NCBI RefSeq assembly: GCF_025736935.1
Contig: NZ_CP107048.1
Location: 434,001 to 498,000 of the forward strand
Source of the DNA: Qipengyuania sp. SS22
GTDB lineage: Bacteria > Pseudomonadota > Alphaproteobacteria > Sphingomonadales > Sphingomonadaceae
Reading direction: 5' to 3'
DNA length: 64,000 nucleotides
Shown: positions 8,336 through 18,054 of the stretch, in pieces
How positions within the stretch are numbered: the stretch's first letter is position 1
How the letters are laid out: each line of letters opens with the position of its first letter
Position numbers and translations under genes: made by a program
The notes under the pieces: generated by a model
What the model was told of the DNA's origin: nothing
The model's input: only the letters and a program-made list of their open reading frames with translations
Database searches by the model: none

Positions 8336-9437
8336 CTTTGGCACCCTCTCTGGTTTGGTTTTCGTTCGCCTGTTCGGCCCGGCGTTCGAGCGCGACCTTG
8401 ATCATCGCCAAAAGCGGGTCGGCCAGAAACAGGCCGAGTATCCCGAACAATATTCCCATGATCAGCTGGAACGCCAGCACCAGCGCAGGTGCCAGATCGA
8501 CCGTTTTCTTGGCGATCATCGGGATGACGACATAACCATCGAAGTTCTGCACGAAGAAATAGACCGCGATGGTGTAGATGCCCATTTCGACCCCGCCGGA
8601 AAAGCCGACCAGCACCATCAGCGCGCCCGAGATCAGTGCGCCCAGGTTGGGAACGAAGGCCAGCAGGCCGGTTAGGATTGCGAGCAGCGCGGCCATCGGA
8701 ACCGCGCCGATCCCCACCAGCGGGGCGACCCAGGCGAGCATGACATAGGTAAACACTGCCTCGACCACCATGCCGAGCAGGCGCCCGGCCATCAGGCGGC
8801 GCATGGTCTGGCCCATCCGCGCTGCGGTGACGTAAAAGCGGTCGCGCTGCTCGCGCGGGAGCATCCAGGCGACCCCGCGTTCGTAGAGCTGCGGGTCGAT
8901 CGCGACATAGACACCGATCACGAGGATCAGGACGATGGTCGCCGCGCCGCCGAGAATGCCGCCCAGCGCCTTGGTGACAGTGCTGATCCCGCTGCCGATA
9001 TTGCCGAGATAGTTCTGTAGCTGCGACTGGTCGACCTGGAAGCCCTGCCGGCCGGCCCAGTCGATCAGCTCGGTAACCTGCCGTTCGATGATCGCGGGAA
9101 ACTGTGCCGCTTCCTGCGAGATCGTCGAGCCGGCGAAATAGGCGAGCCACAGCAGGAACGCCGTGGTGACGAAGAGCACGATCGAGACGCGCCACACCCG
9201 AGCGATGTTCAGTACCCGGCCAAGCAGGCGTGCGCCGCCATCGATCATCGAGGCAAAGACCATGGCGCCGAAAATCACCAGCAACGGGCGGGCGATCCAG
9301 ATCGCGAGCGCCACTGTGCCGACTACCGCCACCCAGACAATGGCACGGGCAACCTCGTGGCGAATGCGCGGATTATTGATCCGCGAAGGGCTGGTGCCGA
9401 GGTCCTGGTCGTGGAAGTCCTGCGTCTCGTCGGCCAT
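8325..9437 (-). CDS. AI-2E family (PerM/TqsA-like) membrane transporter
   Basis: 370 aa polytopic inner-membrane protein. After a short acidic cytoplasmic start there are two hydrophobic helices (AIVWVAVVGTVALAIWIARPLLVIFGAMVFASMIDGG), a periplasmic/amphipathic region, and the C-terminal permease bundle with GAVPMAALLAILTGLLAFVPNLGALISGALMVLVGF. The V.N.GA..SG and P...G...G motifs are typical of the UPF0118/AI-2E exporter family, members of which export autoinducer-2 or act as Na+/H+ antiporters. The real substrate is undetermined. It lies 23 bp downstream of lepB and overlaps the DUF3089 gene by 11 bp. Confidence 0.9.
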   Translation of the reverse strand: MADETQDFHDQDLGTSPSRINNPRIRHEVARAIVWVAVVGTVALAIWIARPLLVIFGAMVFASMIDGGARLLGRVLNIARVWRVSIVLFVTTAFLLWLAYFAGSTISQEAAQFPAIIERQVTELIDWAGRQGFQVDQSQLQNYLGNIGSGISTVTKALGGILGGAATIVLILVIGVYVAIDPQLYERGVAWMLPREQRDRFYVTAARMGQTMRRLMAGRLLGMVVEAVFTYVMLAWVAPLVGIGAVPMAALLAILTGLLAFVPNLGALISGALMVLVGFSGGVEMGIYTIAVYFFVQNFDGYVVIPMIAKKTVDLAPALVLAFQLIMGILFGILGLFLADPLLAMIKVALERRAEQANENQTREGAKDGA

Positions 9438-9460
9438 ACACGCCCCTTCGTTTCAGGACC

Positions 9461-10339
9461 CTAGCGCTCGGAAGCGGGTTTTCGTTCCGCAATGGCGGGA
9501 CGCAGGGTCGACCAGGCACGGCCTTCGCGCAGGCTGGTCCACCAGCTCACCGGATTGAGCGAGGTGGTGCCGTCGAGCGAGAAGGTGATGAATTCGGCGC
9601 GCCCGCCGATGTTTTCGAGCGGGATCGGGCCGAGCAGGCCGCGCGGGTGGTTGAGTTCGCGGCTGTCGGCCGAATGGTCGCGATTGTCGCCCATCACGAA
9701 AACGTGATCGTCGGGCACCGTGATTTCGGCGAAATTGTCGAGTTCCTGGGTCTGGTGGTCGATCACCAGGTAGGTCGCCCCATTGGGCAGCGTCTCGCGC
9801 ATCACCGGTACCCGGCAGACTTGCGTGCCCGCGGCGTTTTCCGCGCGGAAGTCGTCGAAGCCGAAGCCATCGCAGCGCGAATTGGCATCGAGCGGCAGCG
9901 CGATGGCAGGCTCGACCTTCTGTTCGACCGGCGCGCCATTAAGAATGATGCGGCCGTTCTGCACCGCGATCCTGTCACCCGGCAGGGCGACCACGCGCTT
10001 GATGTAATCCTCGTCGCGCTCGGGATGCACCGGGATGACGATGTCGCCATATTCGGGCGTCGATCCCGCAATTCGCCAGTCACCGCGCGGGGCGAGGTGG
10101 AAGCTGATCGAGCTCCAGTTCCAGCCATAGGGATATTTGCTCACCACCAGCCGGTCACCCACCAGCAGATTGGGCATCATCGATTCCGACGGAATATAGA
10201 ACGGCTTGGCGATGAAGCTGTGAAAGGCGAACACCGCGAGCAGCATCAGCGCAAGCCCGCGAATTTCCGCGATCCAGTCGACCTTGCCGTCGGATTTCTT
10301 GTCGGATGTCTTGTTCACTGCCGTAGCGCCGGTGGTCAC
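9461..10339 (-). CDS. lepB: Signal peptidase I
   Basis: 292 aa from a GTG at 10339 that overlaps the acpS stop (GTGA). LepB cleaves signal peptides of exported proteins at the outer face of the cytoplasmic membrane. One N-terminal membrane segment (about 27-45) is followed by [16 protein letters not shown], which carries the catalytic Ser (about 53), then [14 protein letters not shown] with the general-base Lys, and the box E motif [13 protein letters not shown]. The mature part has the usual extended beta domain with a Cys pair (NSRCDGFG and QVCRVPV). In many alphaproteobacteria lepB is followed by rnc; here the AI-2E permease takes that place. Confidence 0.95.
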   Translation of the reverse strand: MTTGATAVNKTSDKKSDGKVDWIAEIRGLALMLLAVFAFHSFIAKPFYIPSESMMPNLLVGDRLVVSKYPYGWNWSSISFHLAPRGDWRIAGSTPEYGDIVIPVHPERDEDYIKRVVALPGDRIAVQNGRIILNGAPVEQKVEPAIALPLDANSRCDGFGFDDFRAENAAGTQVCRVPVMRETLPNGATYLVIDHQTQELDNFAEITVPDDHVFVMGDNRDHSADSRELNHPRGLLGPIPLENIGGRAEFITFSLDGTTSLNPVSWWTSLREGRAWSTLRPAIAERKPASER

Positions 10340-10737
10340 TTGGGTAGGGCCTCGATGATGACGTAGGCCTGCGCCCATGGGTGGTCGTCGGTGAGGGTGA
10401 GATGAATGCGCGTCTCATGGCCGTGCGGCACCATTTCCGCAAGCACGATCGCCGCGCCGCCGGTCAGCGCCAGCGTGGGTGCGCCCGACTGCGCATTGAC
10501 CACTCCGATATCCTTCATGAACACGCCGCGGCGAAACCCCGTACCCACCGCTTTGGAAAAAGCCTCCTTGGCGGCGAAGCGCTTGGCGTAAGTGCCCGCG
10601 ATGGTGAACGGGCGGCGGCGCGCTTTGGCGCGCTCGATCTCGGTGAAGACGCGCTGCTCGAAGCGCTCGCCGAACCGGTCTAGCGAATTCTGGATGCGCT
10701 CGATATTGCACAGGTCGGAGCCAAGACCGATGATCAT
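10336..10737 (-). CDS. acpS: Holo-[acyl-carrier-protein] synthase
   Basis: 133 aa from [15 protein letters not shown]. AcpS transfers 4'-phosphopantetheine from CoA to the serine of acyl carrier protein. The two metal/CoA-binding motifs are present: [10 protein letters not shown] (Asp about 8) near the start and [15 protein letters not shown] in the middle, followed by the trimer-forming beta strands ([18 protein letters not shown]). The start at 10737 overlaps the stop of the upstream 82-residue membrane gene (ATGA), and its own stop overlaps the lepB GTG. Both overlaps support the chosen start and the operon. Confidence 0.95.
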   Translation of the reverse strand: MIIGLGSDLCNIERIQNSLDRFGERFEQRVFTEIERAKARRRPFTIAGTYAKRFAAKEAFSKAVGTGFRRGVFMKDIGVVNAQSGAPTLALTGGAAIVLAEMVPHGHETRIHLTLTDDHPWAQAYVIIEALPK

Positions 10738-10982
10738 GCCCGGGGTGTCCAGGTGCAAATCGGCGTACCGGCGAAGTGGTTCATCAGGCGCCTGCCAATT
10801 TCAGCGAAAAGCCCTGCGACCAGGATCAATCCCACTGCCGGAAGTGCCAGTTCGTCCCAAGTGGATCCCACTCCGTCATCGTCCTGCAAATTGGTGAGGA
10901 TGACAAGGGGGACGACGACCAGGAACAGCACGAAGGTGGTCCGGATCGACCGCCAGATATTCAAGGCATAAGCGGGCGACAC
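10734..10982 (-). CDS. 82-residue membrane protein in the pdxJ-acpS operon
   Basis: A small protein starting from a GTG at 10982, one base beyond the pdxJ stop, and ending with a TGA that overlaps the acpS ATG. Two hydrophobic helices (about 12-30, [18 protein letters not shown], and about 45-61, [18 protein letters not shown]) flank an acidic loop ([12 protein letters not shown]). Both ends are basic. No family is recognised. Its exact junctions with two essential biosynthetic genes argue that it is really translated rather than a chance reading frame. It may be a small inner-membrane accessory protein. Confidence 0.68.
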   Translation of the reverse strand: MSPAYALNIWRSIRTTFVLFLVVVPLVILTNLQDDDGVGSTWDELALPAVGLILVAGLFAEIGRRLMNHFAGTPICTWTPRA

Positions 10983-11723
10983 CTAGCGCGCCTCGTCCAT
11001 CAGGTCGCGCATCCGGCGCACAGCGGTTTCCAACCCCACGAAGACCGCTTCCCCCACGAGATAATGGCCGATGTTGAGTTCGGCGAGTTCGCGGATGGCG
11101 GCGACCGGCTTCACGTTTTCGTAGGTCAGGCCGTGTCCGGCATGCGGCTCGATACCCATCTCGCGGGCCAGCCGCGACATTGCCGCAATCCGCTCGAGCT
11201 CGCGTGCCTCGCGCTCGTGATCGCCGTCGAGGCCCGCATGCGCATATTCGCCGGTGTGAAACTCGACCACGGGGGCTTTCAGGCGGTGCGCCGCTTCGAG
11301 CTGGCGCTCACTCGCCTCGATGAACAGCGAAACGCGAATGCCATTGTCCGCCAGCGTTCCCACGATCGGTGCGAGCTGGTTATGCAAACCGGCTGCATCG
11401 AGCCCGCCCTCGGTGGTGCGCTCTTCGCGTTTCTCGGGGACGATGCAGGCGGCATGCGGCTTGTGTGCAAGCGCGATCGCCAGCATTTCTTCGGTGCCTG
11501 CCATTTCGAGGTTCAGCGGCAGGTCGGTCGCCTTCTGTATCCGTTCAAGATCGTCGTCGCGGATATGACGCCGGTCCTCGCGCAGATGCGCGGTGATCCC
11601 GTCACCGCCCACCGCGGCCACGATTTCCGCCGCGCGCACCGGATCGGGATGATCGCCGCCGCGCGCATTGCGGATGGTGGCGACGTGGTCGATATTGACC
11701 CCAAGGCGGAGCGGAGCGCTCAC
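10983..11723 (-). CDS. pdxJ: Pyridoxine 5'-phosphate synthase
   Basis: 246 aa from a GTG at 11723 that overlaps the pyrE stop by four bases. PdxJ condenses 1-deoxyxylulose 5-phosphate with 3-amino-2-oxopropyl phosphate to pyridoxine 5'-phosphate, the last ring-closing step of the DXP-dependent B6 pathway. The start LRLGVNIDHVATIRNARGG is diagnostic; other motifs are GITAHLREDRRHI, LNLEMAGTEEM, CIVPEKREERTTEGGLD and GIEPHAGHGLTYENV. The catalytic His and Glu of these motifs are intact. The gene is followed without a gap by the 82-residue membrane gene and acpS. The pdxJ-acpS association is widely conserved in proteobacteria. Confidence 0.96.
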   Translation of the reverse strand: MSAPLRLGVNIDHVATIRNARGGDHPDPVRAAEIVAAVGGDGITAHLREDRRHIRDDDLERIQKATDLPLNLEMAGTEEMLAIALAHKPHAACIVPEKREERTTEGGLDAAGLHNQLAPIVGTLADNGIRVSLFIEASERQLEAAHRLKAPVVEFHTGEYAHAGLDGDHEREARELERIAAMSRLAREMGIEPHAGHGLTYENVKPVAAIRELAELNIGHYLVGEAVFVGLETAVRRMRDLMDEAR

Positions 11724-12301
11724 GCCGCGCGGCTGCCCGGCTTGGTCACGTCGATCGCCGCCAGTTCGGCGGGCACTTCGTCTTCGGCATAGGTCGGGAA
11801 GTTGATATCGACGAGCGGATAGAAAGGGACGCCGAGATCGGCCGCGCCATTGCTTCGATCGACCAGCGCGACCTCGGCAATCACTTCGCCGCCTTCGCGC
11901 GCGACGGCGGCAATCGCCTCGCGGCTGGAAAGGCCGGTGGTGACCACATCCTCGACCATCAGCGCCTTGGTGCCGGGGTCGATCCGGAAGCCGCGGCGCA
12001 GGTGAAACTCGCCTTCGGGCCGTTCGAGGAACATCGCATCCTTGCCCAGCGCGCGGCCCATTTCCTGGCCGATGATGATCCCGCCCATCGCGGGGCTGAC
12101 CACCACATCGATCTGGCTGCGGACCTCGCGCGGGATTTTCTGGGCGAGGGCAAAGGCCAGGCGTCCGGCGCGGTCGGGATTCATCAGCACGCGCGCGCAT
12201 TGCAGGTAATGCCCGCTGTGGCGCCCGCTCGACAGTCGGAAGTGGCCTTCGAGCAGCGCTTCGCTGGCCCGGAACTCGTGGAGGATTTCTTCATCGGTCA
12301 T
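11720..12301 (-). CDS. pyrE: Orotate phosphoribosyltransferase
   Basis: 193 aa from MTDEEILHEF. PyrE joins orotate to PRPP in pyrimidine biosynthesis. The PRPP-binding loop is KALMVEDVVTTGLSSREAI, preceded by the FRLSSGRHSGHYLQCARVLM substrate loop and VVSPAMGGIIIGQEMGRAL. It is the first gene of the long minus-strand operon. Its length and the ELAAIDVTKPG ending match the short alphaproteobacterial form. It overlaps pdxJ by four bases. pyrC is also in this window but about 16 kb away and on the other strand. Confidence 0.95.
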   Translation of the reverse strand: MTDEEILHEFRASEALLEGHFRLSSGRHSGHYLQCARVLMNPDRAGRLAFALAQKIPREVRSQIDVVVSPAMGGIIIGQEMGRALGKDAMFLERPEGEFHLRRGFRIDPGTKALMVEDVVTTGLSSREAIAAVAREGGEVIAEVALVDRSNGAADLGVPFYPLVDINFPTYAEDEVPAELAAIDVTKPGSRAA

Positions 12302-12378
12302 GATGCTGTGGTCCAAAGCGTCTCGCGCGCGATTGCGCAAGAGGCAAAGGCGCTTGCACATTTTTATCGGCCAGCCGC

Positions 12379-12407
12379 TTGAGGCATACGCATTCCCTGC
12401 CTATAGG
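12379..12407 (+). promoter_or_regulatory. Candidate sigma70 promoter for the cytochrome oxidase genes
   Basis: TTGAGG at 12379-12384 and TATAGG at 12402-12407 are separated by exactly 17 bp. This places a start site near 12414 and a leader of about 100 nt before coxB. It lies in the 212-bp gap between divergent pyrE and coxB. Assignment is from sequence match only. Confidence 0.45.
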
Positions 12408-12513
12408 GCGGGCGCAATCGGGCCCTTGCATGGGGCGCGTCCCGCCACGCAGCGCGGGATTTGCCTCAGCCACAGGCCCCGAACGAGACACGACACGAAA
12501 GAGTGCCACGACG

Positions 12514-13554
12514 ATGAAGAACTTCGGCTCCCTCCACGGGTTCCACCGGATTGTCGCCAGCCTGGCGATGGCGGCGATGCTGGCTTTCGGCGCGCAGGGC
12601 GCGGCGGCGCAGGACGCCGCCGAATCCGCAGCGACCGAGCAGCTGGAAACGCTCGACCCGGCGGTTGCCGCCGATGCCTCGAGCGAAGATGTGGCTGCCG
12701 GCGCAAGCGCCTATACGCCGATGAAGCCGACCGCAGGCAAGGGCATGCCGGTCGCGGGTGCGATCGACGTGCAGTCGCAGTTCTCGCCGATCGGCAAGCA
12801 GGCCAACGGGCTGCACATTGCCCTGGTATGGATCATGGCGATCATCAGCATCTTCGTCCTGCTGCTGTTCCTGTATGTCATCGTGCGTTTCAACAAGCGC
12901 GCCAATCCGGTGCCTTCGAAGACCAGCCACAACACGCTGATCGAAGTGATCTGGACGGTCGTTCCCGCGCTGATCCTGCTCGGCATTGCCGTGCCGTCGA
13001 TCGGCCTGCTGAGCGCGCAGTACAAGACGCCGCCCAAGGATGCGATCACCATCAAGGCGATCGGCTACCAGTGGTACTGGGGCTATGCCTATCCCGACAA
13101 TGGCGATTTCGAAGTCGTTTCGAACATGCTGACCGAGGAAGAGGCCGAAGCGAGCGGTGAGCCGCACCAACTCGCTGTGGACAACCGCATGGTCGTCCCC
13201 GCCGGTGTGCCGATCCGTCTGCAGACCACCGCCGCCGACGTGATCCACTCCTTCGCCGTGCCGAGCCTGTGGTTCAAGCTCGACGCCGTTCCCGGCCGTC
13301 TCAACGAGAAGCTGCTGCTGATCGAAGAGCCGGGCGTCTATTACGGCCAGTGTTCGGAACTATGCGGCGCGCGCCACGGCTATATGCCGATCGCGATCGA
13401 AGCACTGCCGATGGCGCAGTACAATGCCTGGGTTCTGGCGCAGGGCGGCACTGTCGCCGGTGCCGCAGACGCCGCTGCTTCGGCTGCGCCGCTGCAGGAA
13501 CCCGAAAGCTCGGTCCCCGGTGCACCCGGCGCCGGCGCCGCCCCGACCGCTTAA
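12514..13554 (+). CDS. coxB: Cytochrome c oxidase subunit II
   Basis: 346 aa. A signal peptide (about 1-32, MLAFGAQGAAAQ cleavage region) and an acidic Ala-rich spacer precede two membrane helices (about 108-130 and 148-170). The periplasmic cupredoxin domain carries the CuA site. VIHSFAVPSLWFKLDAVPGR supplies the first His, and YYGQCSELCGARHGYMP supplies the two Cys, Glu, His and Met ligands. The subunit accepts electrons from cytochrome c and passes them to heme a in subunit I. An Ala/Pro-rich C-terminal tail follows. coxA begins 30 bp downstream. The ATG at 12514 is chosen because it opens the signal peptide. Confidence 0.96.
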   Translation: MKNFGSLHGFHRIVASLAMAAMLAFGAQGAAAQDAAESAATEQLETLDPAVAADASSEDVAAGASAYTPMKPTAGKGMPVAGAIDVQSQFSPIGKQANGLHIALVWIMAIISIFVLLLFLYVIVRFNKRANPVPSKTSHNTLIEVIWTVVPALILLGIAVPSIGLLSAQYKTPPKDAITIKAIGYQWYWGYAYPDNGDFEVVSNMLTEEEAEASGEPHQLAVDNRMVVPAGVPIRLQTTAADVIHSFAVPSLWFKLDAVPGRLNEKLLLIEEPGVYYGQCSELCGARHGYMPIAIEALPMAQYNAWVLAQGGTVAGAADAAASAAPLQEPESSVPGAPGAGAAPTA

Positions 13555-13584
13555 GATTTACGATTAGCTCGAGAGTATAGCACG

Positions 13585-15300
13585 ATGGCCACCACCGCCG
13601 ACAGCTTCCAGGCCCACACCGAAGACCATGCGCATGACGATCATCATACGCCCGGTTTCTTCGCGCGCTGGTTCATGTCCACCAACCACAAGGACATCGG
13701 TACGCTTTACCTGATCTTCGCGATCATCGCGGGGATCGTCGGTGGCGGCATTTCGGGCATCATGCGTCTGGAACTGGCCGAACCCGGCATCCAGTACCTG
13801 CAGTGGTGGGCCGAATTCATGGGCGGCAACGCCGATTTCGACACCTCGCTGCATATGTGGAACGTGTTCATCACCGCCCACGGCCTGATCATGGTCTTCT
13901 TCATGGTCATGCCGGCAATGATCGGCGGCTTCGGCAACTGGTTCGTCCCGCTGATGATCGGCGCGCCCGACATGGCGTTCCCGCGCATGAACAACGTCAG
14001 CTTCTGGCTGACCGTGGCCGGCTTCATGTCGCTGCTGTTCTCGCTCTTCGTGCCCGGCGGCACGGGGCCGGGCGCAGGCGTGGGCTGGACCGTCTACGCT
14101 CCGCTGTCGACCACCGGCAGCCAGGGTCCCGCTGTCGATTTCGCCATTTTCTCGCTGCACCTTGCCGGTGCCGGTTCGATCTTGGGCGCGACCAACTTCA
14201 TCACCACCATCTTCAACATGCGTGCGCCGGGCATGACCCTCCACAAGATGCCGCTGTTCGTGTGGTCGGTGCTGGTTACCGCCTTCCTGCTGCTGCTCGC
14301 GCTGCCGGTTCTGGCCGCGGCGATCACCATGCTGATCACCGACCGTAACTTCGGTACGACCTTCTTCGATCCCGCCGGTGGCGGCGATCCGATCCTTTAC
14401 CAGCACCTGTTCTGGTTCTTCGGTCACCCCGAAGTCTACATCATGATCCTGCCGGGCTTCGGCATGATCTCGCAGATCGTCTCGACCTTCAGCCGCAAGC
14501 CGGTGTTCGGCTATCTCGGTATGGCCTATGCCATGGTCGCGATTGGCGTGGTCGGCTTCGTCGTGTGGGCGCACCACATGTACACCGTCGGTCTCGACGT
14601 GAATACAAAGATGTATTTCACCGCGGCGACCATGGTCATCGCGGTCCCCACCGGGGTGAAGATCTTCAGCTGGATCGCGACCATGTGGGGCGGCTCGATC
14701 GAGTTCAAATCCCCGATGGTGTGGGCGATCGGCATGATCTTCCTGTTCACCGTTGGCGGTGTGACCGGCGTCTATCTCGCCAATGGCGGCATCGACGACG
14801 TCGTCCACGATACCTATTTCGTGGTCGCGCACTTCCACTACGTGCTGTCGATGGGTGCGGTGTTCTCGCTCTTCGCCGGGTTCTATTACTGGTTCCCCAA
14901 GATGAGCGGCCGGATGCACTCCGAGCTGCTGAGCCACCTGCACTTCTGGGGCTTCTTCATCGGCGTGAACGTGATCTTCTTCCCGCAGCACTTCCTTGGT
15001 CTGCAGGGCATGCCGCGTCGCTATCCCGATTATGCCGACGCCTATGCCTATTGGAACGAGATCAGCTCGATCGGCTATCTGATCATGGGTGCTTCGATGA
15101 TCTTCTTCTTCGTCAACATCGTCTACGCCTTCGTGGCGGGCAAGAAGGCGGCGGACAATCCGTGGGGCGAAGGCGCGACAACGCTCGAATGGACGCTGTC
15201 GAGCCCGCCGCCGTTCCACCAGTTCGAGACGCTGCCGGTGATCGAAGACCATCACACCGCTCACGATCACATGAGCAAGGCTTCGCCCGCCGCAGGCTAA
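13585..15300 (+). CDS. ctaD: Cytochrome c oxidase subunit I (aa3-type)
   Basis: 571 aa, twelve membrane helices. It contains the heme a, heme a3 and CuB centre. Ligands are visible in [28 protein letters not shown] (heme a His), [21 protein letters not shown] (CuB His cross-linked to Tyr), WAHHMYTVG (His-His CuB pair) and [17 protein letters not shown] (heme a3 and heme a His). The GHPEVY motif marks the type A family with D- and K-channels. The His-rich N-terminus ([14 protein letters not shown]) and C-terminus ([12 protein letters not shown]) are typical of sphingomonad CtaD. It is followed by a strong terminator, so coxB-ctaD form one unit. Confidence 0.97.
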   Translation: MATTADSFQAHTEDHAHDDHHTPGFFARWFMSTNHKDIGTLYLIFAIIAGIVGGGISGIMRLELAEPGIQYLQWWAEFMGGNADFDTSLHMWNVFITAHGLIMVFFMVMPAMIGGFGNWFVPLMIGAPDMAFPRMNNVSFWLTVAGFMSLLFSLFVPGGTGPGAGVGWTVYAPLSTTGSQGPAVDFAIFSLHLAGAGSILGATNFITTIFNMRAPGMTLHKMPLFVWSVLVTAFLLLLALPVLAAAITMLITDRNFGTTFFDPAGGGDPILYQHLFWFFGHPEVYIMILPGFGMISQIVSTFSRKPVFGYLGMAYAMVAIGVVGFVVWAHHMYTVGLDVNTKMYFTAATMVIAVPTGVKIFSWIATMWGGSIEFKSPMVWAIGMIFLFTVGGVTGVYLANGGIDDVVHDTYFVVAHFHYVLSMGAVFSLFAGFYYWFPKMSGRMHSELLSHLHFWGFFIGVNVIFFPQHFLGLQGMPRRYPDYADAYAYWNEISSIGYLIMGASMIFFFVNIVYAFVAGKKAADNPWGEGATTLEWTLSSPPPFHQFETLPVIEDHHTAHDHMSKASPAAG

Positions 15301-15322
15301 GCGCGAAGCACTGGACACAAGC

Positions 15323-15360
15323 AAACGGTCGGTCCCATGGTGGACCGGCCGTTTTCTTTT
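15323..15360 (+). terminator. Rho-independent terminator after ctaD
   Basis: A 13-bp stem (AAACGGTCGGTCC pairing with GGACCGGCCGTTT, one G-T wobble) with a six-base loop is followed by TCTTTT. It separates the oxidase structural genes from the hydrolase gene downstream. Confidence 0.85.
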
Positions 15361-15390
15361 GCCTGCCGGATATCTGCACGGGGGAGTGCC

Positions 15391-16350
15391 ATGCTCGAAA
15401 TGCGTACCATCGATACGGGAGAGGTCAGCCTGCGCTGCGCCGTGGAGGGCGAGGGTCCGCTGGCGATCATGGTCCATGGTTTCCCCGAAAGCTGGTATAG
15501 CTGGCGCCACCAGATCGGCCCCATTGCGGAAGCCGGGTTCACCGCCTGCGCAATCGATGTGCGCGGCTATGGCGGGTCGAACAAGCCGCAGCCGGTCGAT
15601 GCCTATGCGATGGAGCATATCGTCGGCGACTTGGTCGGACTGAGGCAGGCGCTGTCGCCCGATGCCCCCGCCGTGCTTATCGGCCATGACTGGGGCGCGC
15701 CGATCGTGTGGAATTCCGCGCTCACGCACCCCGAGCACTTCCGCGCAGTGGCCGGCCTGTCGGTGCCCTTCGCGGGCGTGCCGAGCCGGCCCTTTACCGA
15801 AGTCTTCCGCGAACATTTCACCAGCCAGGGCCGCTTCTTCTACCAGGAGTATTTCCAGGAACCGGGTGTTGCCGAGGCGGAGGCGGAAAAGGACCCGCGC
15901 GATTTCGTTCAGCGGATGATGTATTCGATCAGCGGCGATGTCCCCCCGGGCGAGTACTGGGACAAGCCGCTGGGCGCGACCTTCCTCGAGGGCCTTCCCG
16001 ATCCCGCGCCGACCGCCTGGCTGACCGAAGACGATCTCGATTTCTACGAAGCCGAATTCGCTGCCTCGGGCTTCCGCGGCCCGCTCAACCGCTATCGCAA
16101 TCACGAAGCCGATTACGCATGGCTGCAGGGCTGGGCGGACAAGCGCATCGAACAGCCCGCATTGTTCATCGGCGGGACGCGCGATCCGGCGACCTTCCTG
16201 TTCGGCGCGATCGAGGACCCGGTGGTGCTGGTGAAGATGTTTGCGCCGCAGGCTGAAGGGCATATTCTCGAGGGCGTCGGCCACTGGACCCAGCAGGAGC
16301 GACCCGATGCGGTCAATTCGATCCTGATTGACTGGCTAAAGCGCCTTTGA
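15391..16350 (+). CDS. Epoxide-hydrolase-like alpha/beta hydrolase
   Basis: 319 aa from the ATG at 15391, preceded by GGGGGAG nine bases upstream. The signatures are [16 protein letters not shown] (the HGxP oxyanion motif), [33 protein letters not shown] (nucleophile Asp in GHDWG), and a C-terminal catalytic His in [13 protein letters not shown]. Two cap-domain tyrosines, as expected for epoxide opening, could come from FYEAEFA and [10 protein letters not shown]. The enzyme would hydrolyse epoxides to diols; a haloalkane dehalogenase-like activity is less likely. It lies between ctaD and ctaB, with its stop only a few bases from the next start, and is probably cotranscribed with the assembly genes by position alone. 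Confidence 0.85.
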   Translation: MLEMRTIDTGEVSLRCAVEGEGPLAIMVHGFPESWYSWRHQIGPIAEAGFTACAIDVRGYGGSNKPQPVDAYAMEHIVGDLVGLRQALSPDAPAVLIGHDWGAPIVWNSALTHPEHFRAVAGLSVPFAGVPSRPFTEVFREHFTSQGRFFYQEYFQEPGVAEAEAEKDPRDFVQRMMYSISGDVPPGEYWDKPLGATFLEGLPDPAPTAWLTEDDLDFYEAEFAASGFRGPLNRYRNHEADYAWLQGWADKRIEQPALFIGGTRDPATFLFGAIEDPVVLVKMFAPQAEGHILEGVGHWTQQERPDAVNSILIDWLKRL

Positions 16351-16373
16351 CGCCCTATATGGCGGCCGATTCC

Positions 16374-17291
16374 ATGACCCAGACAGTTCCCACACAGCTC
16401 CCCGCGGAATGGCGCGATTTCTTTGCGCTGACCAAGCCTCGCGTGATGAGCCTGGTGATCTTCACCGGCCTGTGCGGCCTTCTCGCCGCGCCGGGCCACA
16501 TCAATCCCGTCCTCGGTTTCACTGCCATCCTGTGCATCGCACTGGGCGCGGGCGGGGCGGCGGCGCTTAACCAGTGGTGGGAAGCCGATATCGATGCAGG
16601 CATGAAGCGTACGGCCGCACGCCCGCTTCCCGCAGGGCGGATGAACCGCACCGATGCGCGCGATTTCGGCGTACTGATCTCGGCCGCTTCGGTGATGATC
16701 ATGGGCCTCGCGGTAAATTGGCTCTCGGCCGCGATCCTCGCGCTGTCGATCTTCTATTACGCGGTTATCTATACCATCTGGCTCAAGCCGCGCACGCCGC
16801 AGAATATCGTCATCGGCGGCGGGGCGGGGGCTTTTCCGCCGCTGATCGGATGGGTCGCGGTGACCGGCGAGATCACGCTGATGCCGGTGCTGCTGTTCGC
16901 AATCATCTTCATGTGGACACCGCCGCATTTCTGGGCGCTCGCGCTGTTCGTAAAGACCGATTACGCCAATGTCGGCATTCCGATGATGCCGGTGGTCAAG
17001 GGCGAAACCTCGACCCGCCGCCAGATCCTCATCTATGCCGTGCTGCTCGTACCGATCGCCGCCGCGCCGTGGTTCATCGGTGGGACCGGCTTCGTCTACG
17101 GTGTTGCTTCGCTTGCGCTATCGCTTGCTTTCCTTGCGCTTTCGGTTCCGGTCGCTTTCCGGCAAACTGGAGCCAACGACACGATGAAGCCCGAAAAGCG
17201 CCTGTTCGCTTTCAGCATCATCTACCTTTTCGCCCTGTTTGCCGCGCTGGTGGCGGACCGGGTGCTGGCTTATCAGGGATGGATCGCATGA
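16374..17291 (+). CDS. ctaB: Protoheme IX farnesyltransferase (heme O synthase)
   Basis: 305 aa UbiA-superfamily membrane enzyme that attaches a farnesyl group to heme b, making heme O on the way to heme A for cytochrome oxidase. [20 protein letters not shown] opens the first helix. The two Asp-rich/prenyl-diphosphate motifs are [25 protein letters not shown] and the later [49 protein letters not shown] is specific to the family. The start is uncertain: ATG 16374 is used here, ATG 16359 would add five residues, and no clear ribosome site exists for either. It overlaps the next small gene by four bases. Confidence 0.94.
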   Translation: MTQTVPTQLPAEWRDFFALTKPRVMSLVIFTGLCGLLAAPGHINPVLGFTAILCIALGAGGAAALNQWWEADIDAGMKRTAARPLPAGRMNRTDARDFGVLISAASVMIMGLAVNWLSAAILALSIFYYAVIYTIWLKPRTPQNIVIGGGAGAFPPLIGWVAVTGEITLMPVLLFAIIFMWTPPHFWALALFVKTDYANVGIPMMPVVKGETSTRRQILIYAVLLVPIAAAPWFIGGTGFVYGVASLALSLAFLALSVPVAFRQTGANDTMKPEKRLFAFSIIYLFALFAALVADRVLAYQGWIA

Positions 17292-17407
17292 CCCCCGAAG
17301 AAGAAATCGAATTCAAACGGCGGCAGAAAAGCCGCAACCTCGTGCTGGGCGGCATCCTGCTGTTCTTTGCCGTGCTGTTCTACGTGATTACCATCGCCCG
17401 GATGTGA
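17288..17407 (+). CDS. CoxF-like 39-residue single-TM protein
   Basis: A short protein, [17 protein letters not shown] followed by one membrane helix ([20 protein letters not shown]). Its ATG overlaps the ctaB stop, and its stop overlaps an in-frame GTG of ctaG. Position between ctaB and ctaG, the charged acidic/basic head and the single TM segment match the small protein called CoxF in alphaproteobacterial oxidase operons. Its exact role is not well defined; it is assumed to help oxidase assembly. Length is at the low end for a gene, but synteny makes it convincing. Confidence 0.75.
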   Translation: MTPEEEIEFKRRQKSRNLVLGGILLFFAVLFYVITIARM

Positions 17408-17415
17408 GCCGCACT

Positions 17416-17988
17416 ATGACCGCTGTAACTCTCGAAACCCGCAAGAACCGGACCGCTCTGCTGGCTCTAGGCGGCGCTCTGGCAATGCTCGGTCTGGGCT
17501 ATGCCGCAGTGCCGCTGTACCAGCTCTTCTGCCAGGTAACCGGTTTCGGCGGTACGACCCAGCGCGCCACCGAAAGCGAGGCGGATATCGCCGAGCGGCT
17601 TGGCGCGAGTGCTGGCGGCAAGACGATTTCGGTGCGCTTCGACGGCACCACTGCGGGCGACGTTCCGTGGAGCTTCCGCCCCGAGCAGGTGACCGATACC
17701 GTCACCATCGGCCAGCGCGACATGGCGATTTATCTCGCCAAGAACAATTCGAACCAGACCATCACGGGCACCGCGACCTTCAATGTCGAGCCCGAGCAGG
17801 CCGGCGCCTATTTCAACAAGATCCAGTGCTTCTGTTTTACCGAGCAGGTGCTCCAGCCGGGGCAGGAAGTGCGTATGCCGGTGCTCTATTATATCGATCC
17901 CAAGGCGCTCGACGATCCCAATATGGACGGGGTGGAGCAGATCACGCTCTCCTATACTTTCCACCGGGCGCTGGATTCTGCCGAGTAG
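17416..17988 (+). CDS. ctaG: Cytochrome c oxidase assembly protein CtaG/Cox11
   Basis: 190 aa from ATG 17416; a GTG at 17404 overlapping the previous stop is an alternative. One N-terminal membrane anchor (TALLALGGALAMLGLGYAAVPLYQLFCQVTGFGG) precedes a periplasmic immunoglobulin-like domain. The copper-binding CFCF motif is intact in FNKIQCFCFTEQVLQPGQ, and the VPLY.LFC motif near the membrane provides the third conserved Cys. Cox11 delivers copper to the CuB site of subunit I. It sits in the standard order ctaB-coxF-ctaG-coxC. Confidence 0.95.
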   Translation: MTAVTLETRKNRTALLALGGALAMLGLGYAAVPLYQLFCQVTGFGGTTQRATESEADIAERLGASAGGKTISVRFDGTTAGDVPWSFRPEQVTDTVTIGQRDMAIYLAKNNSNQTITGTATFNVEPEQAGAYFNKIQCFCFTEQVLQPGQEVRMPVLYYIDPKALDDPNMDGVEQITLSYTFHRALDSAE

Positions 17989-18054
17989 CCCCTAGACCCG
18001 CGCGCGATGGCGCATTAAGGGCACCCGCAAAGCGAAACCCAGGACGCGAGTACA

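Noticed and set aside
13564..16284. Very long minus-strand open frame opposite ctaD and the hydrolase
   Set aside because: It is the high-GC shadow of conserved plus-strand genes with unmistakable motifs. Its product is His/Arg/Asp-rich with no domain.
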